Shown in pieces: positions 35,822-44,410 of a DNA stretch of 64,000 nt. This DNA is from Bacteroidaceae bacterium (lineage in GTDB: Bacteria > Bacteroidota > Bacteroidia > Bacteroidales > Bacteroidaceae): positions 85,824 to 149,823 of the forward strand of contig JAFWYF010000010.1 of NCBI GenBank assembly GCA_017522785.1. The letters run 5' to 3'. Below the pieces are notes generated by a model. It did no database searches and was not told where the DNA came from. It saw nothing but the letters and a program-made list of their open reading frames with translations. How positions within the stretch are numbered: the first letter of the stretch is position 1; every line of letters starts with the position of its first letter. The position numbers and the translations under genes were made by a program.

Positions 35822-36358
35822 ATGATTACCCTCGAAAGAATAAAAAACATAAATAGCAACGAATATCTTTTTACAGAGATGTTGCTGACACAATCTTTTC
35901 CCATTGATGAATACCGAAACCTCGATGAGCAAAAACAGAATGTATCGACGCTGGATATATTCCATCTGTACGTTGCAAAAGATAAAGGGACCCCTATCGC
36001 TTTCATAAGTATATGGAAATTCCATGATTTTAGTTATGTAGAGCATTTTGCAATAGAGCCTACAATGCGAAACAAAGGCTATGGTTTTATGGTGTTGGAT
36101 AAAGTAAAAGAACAAGAGCCCCGTATTGTCCTAGAGGTTGAGATACCCGATAATAAAGTTGCACAAAAGCGTATAGATTTTTATACAAGAAACGGCTTTC
36201 TTTTGTGCAAGAAACAGTATATACAACCGGCATATCGTCCCGAAGGGAATGAGTTGCCCATGCACATAATGTACTATGGCAATGTAGATATAGAAAAAGA
36301 GTTCGATAAAATTAAAAATCAACTCTACCTCCATGTTTATGGCAAAAATATCGAATAA
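35822..36358 (+). CDS. GNAT-family N-acetyltransferase
   Basis: 178 aa from the ATG at 35822; an upstream in-frame extension runs through the htpG terminator and is not real. GNAT core: the beta4 segment VEHFAIEPTMRNKGYGFMVLD holds the acetyl-CoA pyrophosphate-binding R-x-x-G-x-G motif, followed by VLEVEIPDNKVAQKRIDFYTRNGF. It acetylates an amine of unknown identity. Stand-alone gene between htpG and the patatin gene. Confidence 0.85.
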   Translation: MITLERIKNINSNEYLFTEMLLTQSFPIDEYRNLDEQKQNVSTLDIFHLYVAKDKGTPIAFISIWKFHDFSYVEHFAIEPTMRNKGYGFMVLDKVKEQEPRIVLEVEIPDNKVAQKRIDFYTRNGFLLCKKQYIQPAYRPEGNELPMHIMYYGNVDIEKEFDKIKNQLYLHVYGKNIE

Positions 36359-36424
36359 CAGTTATTGACAAACTCGTTTAAAATTTTTTAAACCATAAAT
36401 TCATAAATAGATATAATAATAGAT

Positions 36425-36432
36425 TATTTTTG
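36425..36432 (+). promoter_or_regulatory. -7 box for the patatin gene
   Basis: TATTTTTG, a full match to TAnnTTTG. The predicted transcript start falls near 36440; the GTG start at 36473 would leave a 30-nt leader. Confidence 0.5.
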
Positions 36433-36472
36433 CATCGAGTTGCACAATTATTCTTTTAAGATTATAAAGAGA

Positions 36473-38755
36473 GTGAAAAAAATAATATTATCGATACTGC
36501 TGGCATTGCTTCTTCCGCAAATTATGCTGAGTCAAACTGTTGGCTTGGTAATGAGTGGTGGTGGAGCACGTGGTATTGCACATATTGGAGTGATACAGGC
36601 ACTTGAAGAGAACAACATACCAATAGACTATGTTGCCGGAACCTCTATGGGAGCAATTGTCGCGGCATTGTATGCTATGGGTTATTCGCCACAAGATATG
36701 AAGGATATCTTAGCGTCAGAAGATTTTCACAACTGGCAAACCGGAAATATGGACAAGAACTATATGTTCTATTTCAGACGCAACAAAGAGGTTCCCGAAC
36801 TGTTGAGCCTTAATTTCGATTTAAAGGACTCTATTCGCATCTACAAACCATCTATAAACCTTATAAATCCCAACCCAATGAGTTTGGGATTTTTGGAAAC
36901 ATATTCACAATATACAGCATTGTGTAACAACAATTTCGATAGTTTGTTTGTCCCATTTCGTGCAGTAGCATCCGATATATATAATAAAAAACAGGTTATA
37001 TTCGATAAAGGAGATTTGGGAGATGCTGTTCGTGCATCAATGACATTCCCATTGGTATTCAAACCAATAAAAAAAGATAGCGTACTTTTGTACGATGGTG
37101 GTATCTTTAATAATTTCCCAGCCGATGTAATGAAGCGCGATTTTAACCCCGATTTCATGATTGGTAGCGTGGTTAGTAAAAATGCCGGAAAACCCGATGA
37201 TACTAATCTCATGAATCAGGTTCTAAATCTGGCTATGGATAAAAGCAATTACACATTGCCCGATAGTAATGGTGTGCTTCTTACTATGGATTTGAGCAGG
37301 ATTGCACTACTCGACTTTCATAAATTGGACGAGGTCTGCGAGGTCGGCTACAATGCCATGAACGAAATGATAGATTCTGTCAAACGTTCTGTTTCACGAC
37401 GTGTCGATAGCACTTACCTTGCCAACCGACGAGCAGAGTTCAAGAAGCGTTTGCCTCCGTTGCGCTTCAAAAATATTGAAATTAACGGTGCTACAGCAGA
37501 ACAGCAACGATTTATCAAGAAAGAGTTTCACGACGAAGGCGAGATATTCGACTATCCCGAATGCAAGAAAGCATTTTACCGTCTGCTGTCCGGAAATTCA
37601 ATAATTGCAATAGTGCCACATGCTACCTATAACAGAACAGATAGCACATATACGTTGCATCTCGATGTTGAGATGGCGCCTCCTTTTACCCTAAAAATGG
37701 GTGGAGCACTATCTACAAACAATTCAAACCAAATATATTACGGATTACATTACCGAAACTTCAAAAAACGTTCAAAGGAGTTTATATTAGATGGTCAATT
37801 AGGAAAAATCTATAACAATGTTCAACTGTCGGGGCGTTTCGACTTTGCTACAGAGGTTCCATTCTCTCTAAAACTGATAGGTTCGCTATCCACAATCGAC
37901 TACTACAACATGGAATACATGTTTACAAAAGAGAATGCAGTTGCTTTGAACCATCAAAGAGAAATGTTCGTAAAAATGAAGATGACACTACCCTTTCTCA
38001 TGCGCAAAAAAGCAGAGTTTGGTGTTGGAGTCGCATATATGAAAGACGAATATATAAATTCAAATATCATAGATTTGAATTTGCCTCAATTCGATAGAAA
38101 CAGAAACTATTTATTTGGTGGTTCACTTAAGTTCGAAGGTAATACACTCGATCATCAGGCATTCCCCACAAGTGGTTCTTGCGAATCGTTAAGAGCACAA
38201 TTTTTTTTAGGAAAAGAGAAATTCCATAGTCCACAACGAGGCGTGTTGAGCAAAGAGCAACAGTCGTGGCTGCAAATGAGTTATACCCGCAAGGAATATT
38301 TTCAGTTAAACAATCATTTTGTATTGGGTGCTATGGTAGATATTTTTTATTCCACACGAGGTCTATCATCAACATATCAGACAACAATGATGCAGGCAGG
38401 AGCATTTACACCCACAATGAACAGCCTCTTTAACTATAATACAAAGTACAGAGCAAACCAATATGTAGCCGGAGGTATTAGCCCAATATACAAGATAAAT
38501 AATTTCATACAACTCAAATGGGGAATGTATGGCTTTGTCCCCTATCGCGAGATTCGCGAAAAGAGTGATGGAACAGCCTATTTTAGCGAGAAACGTTTTA
38601 ATAACTTTCAATATATAACAGAATTGGCATTGGCATGCAAGTTCTCCAAATTAGAACTTAGCACCTTTATCGACTATTATAGTTCCAACAGAAGTGCAGT
38701 AAATATTGGTTTAACTTTGGGATGGTTCTTGTTGAACGAGCGATTTATCGAATAA
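36473..38755 (+). CDS. Patatin-like phospholipase with Omp85/BamA-type barrel
   Basis: 760 aa from a GTG at 36473, which gives a clean signal peptide (KKIILSILLALLLPQIMLSQ). A TTG at 36440 would add 11 residues and coincide with the predicted transcript start. Patatin domain: oxyanion motif GGGARG, nucleophile GTSMG and the catalytic Asp motif DGG (LLYDGGIFNNFP). Then a POTRA-like segment about residues 330-400 and a C-terminal beta-barrel typical of the PlpD/FplA group of type Vd outer-membrane proteins. It likely hydrolyses phospholipids at the outer membrane. Confidence 0.9.
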   Translation: MKKIILSILLALLLPQIMLSQTVGLVMSGGGARGIAHIGVIQALEENNIPIDYVAGTSMGAIVAALYAMGYSPQDMKDILASEDFHNWQTGNMDKNYMFYFRRNKEVPELLSLNFDLKDSIRIYKPSINLINPNPMSLGFLETYSQYTALCNNNFDSLFVPFRAVASDIYNKKQVIFDKGDLGDAVRASMTFPLVFKPIKKDSVLLYDGGIFNNFPADVMKRDFNPDFMIGSVVSKNAGKPDDTNLMNQVLNLAMDKSNYTLPDSNGVLLTMDLSRIALLDFHKLDEVCEVGYNAMNEMIDSVKRSVSRRVDSTYLANRRAEFKKRLPPLRFKNIEINGATAEQQRFIKKEFHDEGEIFDYPECKKAFYRLLSGNSIIAIVPHATYNRTDSTYTLHLDVEMAPPFTLKMGGALSTNNSNQIYYGLHYRNFKKRSKEFILDGQLGKIYNNVQLSGRFDFATEVPFSLKLIGSLSTIDYYNMEYMFTKENAVALNHQREMFVKMKMTLPFLMRKKAEFGVGVAYMKDEYINSNIIDLNLPQFDRNRNYLFGGSLKFEGNTLDHQAFPTSGSCESLRAQFFLGKEKFHSPQRGVLSKEQQSWLQMSYTRKEYFQLNNHFVLGAMVDIFYSTRGLSSTYQTTMMQAGAFTPTMNSLFNYNTKYRANQYVAGGISPIYKINNFIQLKWGMYGFVPYREIREKSDGTAYFSEKRFNNFQYITELALACKFSKLELSTFIDYYSSNRSAVNIGLTLGWFLLNERFIE

Positions 38756-38789
38756 ATATTGCGAAAAAGTGAAAAAAAAGTGCAAATGT

Positions 38790-38820
38790 TTTGGTAGTAT
38801 AAAAAAAAGCATTACCTTTG
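38790..38820 (+). promoter_or_regulatory. Promoter of tRNA-Arg
   Basis: TTTG at 38790-38793 and TACCTTTG at 38813-38820, 19 bp apart: a textbook Bacteroides promoter. Predicted start about 38827, 11 nt before the mature tRNA. Confidence 0.75.
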
Positions 38821-38837
38821 CACTGTCAAACGACAAC

Positions 38838-38911
38838 GGTCTCGTAGCTCAACTGAATAGAGCATCTGACTACGGATCAGAAGGTTGCAGGTTTGAATCC
38901 TGCCGGGATCA
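38838..38911 (+). tRNA. tRNA-Arg (anticodon ACG)
   Basis: 74 nt that fold as a cloverleaf: acceptor GGTCTCG/CGGGATC (with two G-U pairs), D-stem GCTC/GAGC, anticodon stem TCTGA/TCAGA with loop CTACGGA (anticodon ACG), T-stem GCAGG/CCTGC with loop TTTGAAT. CCA is not encoded. Confidence 0.96.
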
Positions 38912-38912
38912 C

Positions 38913-38940
38913 AAAAAGGAACTCAAAAGAGTTCCTTTTT
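38913..38940 (+). terminator. Terminator of tRNA-Arg
   Basis: 12-bp perfect stem AAAAAGGAACTC / GAGTTCCTTTTT with an AAAA loop and a T run, directly after the tRNA. Confidence 0.9.
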
Positions 38941-38978
38941 TCGTTTTATACTACCTTTAAATAAATTCTCAAGATGCA

Positions 38979-39008
38979 TTGGCAAATTGGCAATTCTCAT
39001 TATTTTTG
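38979..39008 (+). promoter_or_regulatory. Promoter of the BASS transporter gene
   Basis: TTG at 38979-38981 (ATTG) and TATTTTTG at 39001-39008 with 19 bp between; the ATG at 39035 follows at the usual distance, which supports that start over the TTG at 38987. Confidence 0.6.
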
Positions 39009-39034
39009 CGACGGAAAAACAACAGTTGCAGCAG

Positions 39035-39889
39035 ATGAATACAATTTGGATAGTTATGCCCATTCTTATTGTGCTTATGTTCCTGCTGGGAACCGAGCTC
39101 AACAAGGAGGCATTTATAAACGTAGTACGCCACCCCAAAGCAGTTATTCTGGGAATGACAGGACAGATAGTATTACTGCCTTTGATAGCCTTTTTGCTTG
39201 CATGGCTGTTCGATATGCCTGCCGTCTATTTTATGGGCTTGGTTCTCATTGCCTGTTGCCCGGGCGGCAGCTCCTCAAACGTTTTCTCTATGCTTGCCGG
39301 TGGCGACGTAGCCCTCTCGGTTACACTCACTGCATTGAGCAGCATCATTACACTCTTCACGCTCCCCTTAATTATGGCATTTACCTCGCAATTTGTTTCT
39401 CACAATGCAGGAATAACAATAGAACTGCCCATAGGCCGTTTGCTGCTGCAGAACATAGTACTGCTGTTTGTTCCGCTGTTGGCAGGGTGGCTTTTCAGAT
39501 GGCGATATCCCGCGCAGGCTGCCGTAACAGGTAAAGCGCTTAACAAGATAGCTTTTCCGGCACTTATGTTGCTGGCATTCCTTTTCTTTTTGCAATATAC
39601 CCGGGAAATTATAGACAATTTCGCTATCACAGGCATTGCCTGCGGCACGCTCATTATGGCAAGTATGCTTTGCAGCTCGCTGCTGGCACGCATAGGCAAG
39701 CTCACAAGTGCTGTGCGCCACACAATTGTAATTGAGGTGGGAATGCAGAATGCAGCGCAAGCCATAGCCATAGCCTGCTCACCATTCATCTTCAACAGTG
39801 GCGAAATGGCTATCCCGGCAATCATCTACGCACTGCTTATGAACGTAATTCTCTTGCTTTATATTCTAAAATTCAAATACTCTAAATAA
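39035..39889 (+). CDS. BASS-family (bile acid:sodium symporter-like) transporter
   Basis: 284 aa from the ATG at 39035; the TTG at 38987 in the same frame lies inside the promoter. About nine or ten membrane helices. Family marks: LGTELNKEAFINVVRHPKAV, CCPGGSSSNVFSMLAGGDVALSVT (conserved CPGG-S-NV core) and the second-repeat motif IEVGMQNAAQAIAIA. It takes up organic acids with sodium; the substrate is unknown. The gene opens the GC-rich block; menG follows after 11 nt. Confidence 0.88.
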   Translation: MNTIWIVMPILIVLMFLLGTELNKEAFINVVRHPKAVILGMTGQIVLLPLIAFLLAWLFDMPAVYFMGLVLIACCPGGSSSNVFSMLAGGDVALSVTLTALSSIITLFTLPLIMAFTSQFVSHNAGITIELPIGRLLLQNIVLLFVPLLAGWLFRWRYPAQAAVTGKALNKIAFPALMLLAFLFFLQYTREIIDNFAITGIACGTLIMASMLCSSLLARIGKLTSAVRHTIVIEVGMQNAAQAIAIACSPFIFNSGEMAIPAIIYALLMNVILLLYILKFKYSK

Positions 39890-39900
39890 CACAACAAGCT

Positions 39901-40596
39901 ATGGCAAAGAAAGAATATATAGAGAAACTCTTTGATAAGATAGCCCCCGACTACGACAGACTGAACCACATACTTTCGCTCAACATAGACAAGGGATGGC
40001 GCAAAAAGGCTGTGCGCGAGCTTGTCGATACCACCGCCTCGCTCTCTTTGCTCGACGTAGCCTGCGGTACAGGCGATTTCACCATTGAAATTGCACGCAA
40101 AGCACCCAAAGGAAGCTGCATTGTGGGCATAGACCTCTCCGAGGGTATGATGAAGATAGGTCGCGAAAAGATAGAGGCTGCAGGGTTGAGCGCCACACTT
40201 GAACAGGGTGACTGCGAGGCTCTTTCATATGAGAACGACACATTCGACCGCGTATCGGTGGGGTTTGGTGTGCGCAATTTTGAGCACCTTGATATAGGGT
40301 TGAGCGAAATGTGCCGCGTGCTCAAGCCGGGCGGCAAGTTGGTCATTCTTGAGCTTTCGGTACCCACAAACCCCTTTATACGCTGGTGCTATAAGCTCTA
40401 TTTCCTGAACATACTGCCGGCTATAGGCGGTATGATATCGGGCAACCGTGGAGCATACGAATATCTGCCGGCATCGGTACTGCACTTCCCCACCCCCGAT
40501 AAATTCATCCCTATGATGCACGAAGCCGGTTTCGCTCAAGTAAAACACAAAGCCTTCACACTTGGTATATGCCGTATGTATGTGGGAATCAAATAA
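39901..40596 (+). CDS. menG: Demethylmenaquinone methyltransferase
   Basis: 231 aa class I SAM methyltransferase of the UbiE/MenG family: FDKIAPDYDRLNHILSLNID at the N-terminus, SAM motif LDVACGTGDF, FDRVSVGFGVRNFEH and the LELSVPTNP segment are all family signatures. It performs the last step of menaquinone synthesis (methylation of demethylmenaquinone). menA follows after 9 nt, so the last two steps of the pathway are co-transcribed. Confidence 0.95.
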   Translation: MAKKEYIEKLFDKIAPDYDRLNHILSLNIDKGWRKKAVRELVDTTASLSLLDVACGTGDFTIEIARKAPKGSCIVGIDLSEGMMKIGREKIEAAGLSATLEQGDCEALSYENDTFDRVSVGFGVRNFEHLDIGLSEMCRVLKPGGKLVILELSVPTNPFIRWCYKLYFLNILPAIGGMISGNRGAYEYLPASVLHFPTPDKFIPMMHEAGFAQVKHKAFTLGICRMYVGIK

Positions 40597-40605
40597 CACG
40601 AGAAT

Positions 40606-41484
40606 ATGTTGAAAAAATGGATTGAAGCTATGCGTTTGCGCACCCTCCCCGTGAGCATTGCCGGTGTGATTACAGGGTGCGCCTCTGCTCTGTGGCAGGG
40701 CTCCTTCCGTTGGTTGCCGGCACTGCTTTGTCTTTTGTTCGCCGTCTCTGCGCAGATTGCATCCAATTTCGGCAACGAATATTTCGATTTCAAAAACGGA
40801 ATAGACCGCAAGGGACGCAACGGATTCCGTCGCGGAGTGACCGAGGGCGACATCACACCGCAAGCAATGAAATGCGCCACGTTTGCAATGCTTGGCATTG
40901 CAGCCCTCGTTGGTTGCTCGCTGTTGCTGTTTGGCGGTTTATGGCTTCTCCCAATTGGTTGTGCCGTATTATTCTTTGCCATAGCATACAGCGCAGGCCA
41001 CTACCCCTTGTCGCACCACGGGCTTGGCGATGTAGCCGTGATAGTGTTTTTTGGCATAGTGCCGGTAACGCTCACCTGCCACCTGCAAACAGGCACTTGG
41101 CAAGAGTTCCCCACGCTCTTTGCCACCGCAACCGCCACAGGGCTCCTTGCCGCCAATGTACTTATTGTGAACAACTACCGCGATATGGAGGATGACGAGG
41201 CTGTGGGCAAACGTACAACCGTTGTGATTTTTGGGCGCAAGGTTATGAGCCTCGCATATCTTCTTTCCGGCATCACAGCAATGGCAATAATGGCACCGTT
41301 GTGGATGGAATTGCCTGCCTGCGCACTATTGGTGCCGCTTATCTACCTATTGGCACACGCATTCACCTGGCGCGCACTCACACACTCCACGGGTGCAGCG
41401 CTGAATCCCCTACTTGGCCGCACTGCCGCCAATCTGTTACTTTTCGCCGTACTCTTGACTGTGAGCATTTTACTATGCACATAA
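40606..41484 (+). CDS. menA: 1,4-dihydroxy-2-naphthoate polyprenyltransferase
   Basis: 292 aa, UbiA superfamily with about eight membrane helices. MenA features: WIEAMRLRTLPVSIAGVITG, the first Asp-rich region NEYFDFKNGIDRKGRNGFRR and the second NNYRDMEDDEAVGKRT. It attaches the prenyl tail to dihydroxynaphthoate in the membrane to give demethylmenaquinone, the substrate of MenG encoded just upstream. Higher GC than the surrounding chromosome. Confidence 0.95.
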   Translation: MLKKWIEAMRLRTLPVSIAGVITGCASALWQGSFRWLPALLCLLFAVSAQIASNFGNEYFDFKNGIDRKGRNGFRRGVTEGDITPQAMKCATFAMLGIAALVGCSLLLFGGLWLLPIGCAVLFFAIAYSAGHYPLSHHGLGDVAVIVFFGIVPVTLTCHLQTGTWQEFPTLFATATATGLLAANVLIVNNYRDMEDDEAVGKRTTVVIFGRKVMSLAYLLSGITAMAIMAPLWMELPACALLVPLIYLLAHAFTWRALTHSTGAALNPLLGRTAANLLLFAVLLTVSILLCT

Positions 41485-41582
41485 GCGCATTTTAACTATT
41501 TTTCAACTAATGTTTGCAGTTAAATAAACGCTTTTAACTATCTTTGATGTGTTCATCAAACACTATAAAACAGAATTAAATT

Positions 41583-42587
41583 ATGAGGGCAGCAATATAC
41601 GGTGCCGGCTCTTTGGGAACCATTTTAGGCGCATACATTACCAAAAACGGTGGTAAAATAGAGTTGATAAACCGCAACAAGGCACACGTTGAAGCATTGC
41701 AGAAAAATGGTGCCAAAGTCACAGGCACGGTGGAGTTTTCGCAACCCGTGAAGGCTTATACACCCGCCGAGATGTCGGGCACATACGACATAATATTTCT
41801 TATGACCAAGCAACAGCAGAACGGCGAAGTTGTGAATTACATCAAGGATTTTCTTGCACCCGACGGCGTTATTGTTACACTGCAAAACGGTATCCCCGAA
41901 ATTGAGATAGGTGAAATTGTGGGCGACGACCGCGTGCTTGGCTGCACCGTAGCCTGGGGTGCCACTATGAAGGAGCCCGGTGTGTGCGAACTCACCAGCG
42001 CCCCCGACTCGCTCACCTTCTCGCTTGGTTCACTGCAAACCATCCCCAACCCTCACATAAACGAGGTGAAGGCGCTGCTTGAGCTAATGGGCCCCGTTGA
42101 GATAGACAACAATTTCATAGGCTCGCGCTGGAGCAAGTTGCTCATAAACTCGGCATTTTCGGGTATGAGCGCGGTGCTTGGTTGCACTTTTGGTGAGGCT
42201 GCAAGCAATAAGGCCTCACGCCGCATAGTACAGGCCATCATAAAAGAGTGCATAGATGTGTGTGCTGCAGGCAACATAAAAATAGAGCCAGTGCAGGGCA
42301 AAGACATAGTGAAACTGCTCGACTACAAGAACCGCATAAAAAAAGCATTCTCGTTCTTTATAATCCCCATTGCCATACGCAAGCACGCCAAGCTGAAGGC
42401 AAGTATGCTTCAGGACCTTGAAAAGGGCAAAAAGACCGAGGTGGATGCTATAAATGGCGTTGTGGGCACATATGGTCGCAAGGTGGGAGTACCCACCCCC
42501 GCGAACGATACCATTGTCTCTATTATACACCGCATAGAAAACGGCGAATTGACACCCTCGTTCAGAAATCTTGAATTCTTTGAGTAA
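41583..42587 (+). CDS. Ketopantoate reductase-like (ApbA/PanE family) protein
   Basis: 334 aa. NAD(P)-binding GAGSLGT at the N-terminus, the family motif MTKQQQNGEVVNYIKDFLAPDG (lysine of the active site region), LQNGIPE and the C-terminal ketopantoate reductase domain with SRWSKLLINSAFSGMSAVLG and SMLQDLEKGKKTEVDAINGVV. The substrate-binding signature supports 2-dehydropantoate or a similar 2-keto acid. panB, the preceding step in the pantothenate pathway, lies elsewhere in this window (47917-48738). Other family members act on different acids, so the symbol is left open. Confidence 0.82.
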   Translation: MRAAIYGAGSLGTILGAYITKNGGKIELINRNKAHVEALQKNGAKVTGTVEFSQPVKAYTPAEMSGTYDIIFLMTKQQQNGEVVNYIKDFLAPDGVIVTLQNGIPEIEIGEIVGDDRVLGCTVAWGATMKEPGVCELTSAPDSLTFSLGSLQTIPNPHINEVKALLELMGPVEIDNNFIGSRWSKLLINSAFSGMSAVLGCTFGEAASNKASRRIVQAIIKECIDVCAAGNIKIEPVQGKDIVKLLDYKNRIKKAFSFFIIPIAIRKHAKLKASMLQDLEKGKKTEVDAINGVVGTYGRKVGVPTPANDTIVSIIHRIENGELTPSFRNLEFFE

Positions 42588-42613
42588 AATATCGTTTATG
42601 GCATAAAGGCCAT

Positions 42614-43228
42614 ATGAGACTACTGCATATAATATACGCACTGCTTTTCCTTATGCTGCCTGCCTGCACACCCACGGCACGGCAAAGGGAAGTAGCGCAA
42701 ATACCATACGACAGCCTGCGCAACGGCGACATAGTTTTTCGCCGCGGATGCAGCTACACAAGCTACATAGTGCTTGCCGGACAGGATAGCCACAGCTACA
42801 GCCACATAGGTATGGTGCAGCAGACCGACAGCGGTTGGTGCGTTATACACTCGGTGAACGATGAACCCGACCACCCCGCCGACTTCGACCGCGTGAAGAT
42901 CGAAAAGATAGAGCAATTCTTTGCTCCCACCCGCGCCACCAACGGCGAGATTATGCATACCTGGTTGCACGAGGAGACAATTGCAAGAATGTCGCAGCAA
43001 GCCCTTCGGCTGGTGAAAGACAGCGTTCGGTTCGACGCCTCATTCGACACTGCCGACAACAGCAGGCTATACTGCACCGAACTCATTTACTTTTTATACA
43101 AAAACAGCGGTGTGGATATAACAGAGGGGCGCCGCACGCCTGTTGGGATCCTAAGTTTCCCCGAAGAGATAATATTCCCCTGCGATATTTATGAAAATAA
43201 AAAGCTGAAAAGTTATTATAAATTCTAA
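42614..43228 (+). CDS. YiiX/YebB-like permuted papain-fold amidase, lipoprotein
   Basis: 204 aa. Signal with a lipobox-like Cys (ALLFLMLPACTP). Catalytic-type motifs of the NlpC/P60-like YiiX (C92) group: LRNGDIVFRRG, SYSHIGMVQQTD with the His, and YCTELIYFLY with the Cys. Such enzymes are thought to cleave amide bonds in cell wall or lipid-linked substrates. It starts 26 nt after the reductase gene in the GC-rich block. Confidence 0.8.
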   Translation: MRLLHIIYALLFLMLPACTPTARQREVAQIPYDSLRNGDIVFRRGCSYTSYIVLAGQDSHSYSHIGMVQQTDSGWCVIHSVNDEPDHPADFDRVKIEKIEQFFAPTRATNGEIMHTWLHEETIARMSQQALRLVKDSVRFDASFDTADNSRLYCTELIYFLYKNSGVDITEGRRTPVGILSFPEEIIFPCDIYENKKLKSYYKF

Positions 43229-43287
43229 AAAAAGCACTTTATTTGTACAGAGGTAAGCTATCATTAACCACTAAAATAATAAAGACT

Positions 43288-43677
43288 ATGAAAAAGTTAT
43301 CGTTCATTCTATCGGCAATAGTTGTTATGAGTCTTGCATTTGCAAGTTGTGGCAAGCCCACACCGGCAGACATCACCGCCGATTGCATAGAATACATCCA
43401 AGAAGGCGATTATGCAGCCTATGTAAGCACCTTCGATGCCACCGATGAGGAGAAAGCCCAACTGCAGGAGATGTTCGAGAAAAAAGGCAAAGCCCTAATG
43501 GAACAAGGGCAAGGCATAGCCTCGTACGAGATTATCGACGAAACAATAAGCGAGGATGGCCTCACAGCTGTTGTAAATGCCAAAATAACATATGGCAGCG
43601 GCGAAGTTGACGAGGACAACAAATTCAATTTTGTAAAGGTGAATGACGAGTGGAAACAGGCACCCCTCAAAAAATAA
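43288..43677 (+). CDS. DUF4878-like lipoprotein
   Basis: 129 aa from the ATG at 43288; a longer frame from 43243 adds a stretch upstream of the signal peptide. Lipobox in SLAFASCGKP. The remainder resembles the DUF4878/NTF2-like fold of small Bacteroidota lipoproteins: an alpha-helical half followed by a beta sheet with AVVNAKITYGSG and NFVKVNDEWK. Function unknown; probably ligand binding in the periplasm. Last gene before the strong terminator that closes the GC-rich block. Confidence 0.78.
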   Translation: MKKLSFILSAIVVMSLAFASCGKPTPADITADCIEYIQEGDYAAYVSTFDATDEEKAQLQEMFEKKGKALMEQGQGIASYEIIDETISEDGLTAVVNAKITYGSGEVDEDNKFNFVKVNDEWKQAPLKK

Positions 43678-43688
43678 CGTACCACAAC

Positions 43689-43736
43689 AATAGCAAAATC
43701 ACGGAGTCACAATTGTGACTCCGTGATTTTGCTATT
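43689..43736. terminator. 48-bp perfect palindrome, bidirectional terminator
   Basis: Two halves of 24 nt (left begins AATAGCAAAATCACGGAGTC) that meet without spacer. It follows the lipoprotein gene by 11 nt, and the stop codon of the opposing RyR gene lies inside it, so it serves both sides. Confidence 0.88.
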
Positions 43737-44025
43737 TAGATATCTTAAACCCCATACTTATAATGAGTTTAAGTGTTTCCATTGCGGTATCGCGGTCGTA
43801 CTCCTTCTCTATTTCGGGTAGTTCCTCATAGGGAATAAGGCAAGGGTGTGTCTTTAATTCATCGTTGCGGCCGGGGCCAAAAACCCACCCCTCATCAATA
43901 CAATTCTTCGCCCACACTTCGTGAACATTCTTTGCCATAGCCTCCAACAGGCCACTTAGTTCCTCGGGTATCTCCACATTGCTTGTATCAATGGGTTGAG
44001 GTACATAATCCATCCTATTATCCAT
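43732..44025 (-). CDS. RyR-domain protein
   Basis: 97 aa, a single RyR domain: PQPIDTSNVEIPEELSGLLE, then MAKNVHEVWAKNCIDEGWVF, and the end HPCLIPYEELPEIEKEYDRD, all typical of the prokaryotic stand-alone RyR domain. The domain was first seen in ryanodine receptors; in bacteria it has been noted near putative conflict and signalling genes, but no activity is established. It lies 64 nt downstream of the CHAT fragment. Confidence 0.88.
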   Translation of the reverse strand: MDNRMDYVPQPIDTSNVEIPEELSGLLEAMAKNVHEVWAKNCIDEGWVFGPGRNDELKTHPCLIPYEELPEIEKEYDRDTAMETLKLIISMGFKISK

Positions 44026-44089
44026 TATTGTTTTATTTTACAATTAAAGAACAATCCTTCTATGCAAATCTATCACTCAAGGCAAAATA

Positions 44090-44410
44090 TTAATCGAGCG
44101 CATCCAATAATATGAACGGAGTCCAATGTTCCGGAGCATTGTATCCCTTATTTCGCATCTCTTTTTGAGCATTTACAAGAGCCTCTCGTTTAGAGTTTCC
44201 ACTCATCATATTTTTGTAGAACAAAATCATCATTTCGGCAGTAGATGCATCGTGTACCTTTTTAAGGCTCATAAGCAAACTGTTCACCCCGGCATTCTTA
44301 AAGCCACGTTGCAAACCATACACACCATCGTCACCAAGTTTACCAAGACCTGTTTCGCAGGCCGAAAGCACAGCAAGGTCACATTCTCTCAAATTGAGTT
44401 TTGCCACCTT
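44090..44410 (-). pseudogene. C-terminal end of a CHAT-domain (caspase-like) protease gene
   Basis: About 105 codons ending in TAA. They match the second half of a CHAT domain: AKLNLRECDLAVLSACETGLG with the catalytic Cys, then VYGLQRGFKNAGVNSLLMSL, and the end HWTPFILLDALD. The catalytic His and all N-terminal TPR repeats that normally precede this are missing; upstream the frame runs into a TAA within a few codons, and a transposase remnant lies there. The GTG at 44407 is probably not a real start. The break is where CHAT homologues would continue into the first half of the domain. Confidence 0.85.

Noticed and set aside
44090..44407. The CHAT piece as a functional small gene starting at GTG
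   Set aside because: It lacks the catalytic His half of the domain, and its start coincides with the breakpoint against an IS remnant.
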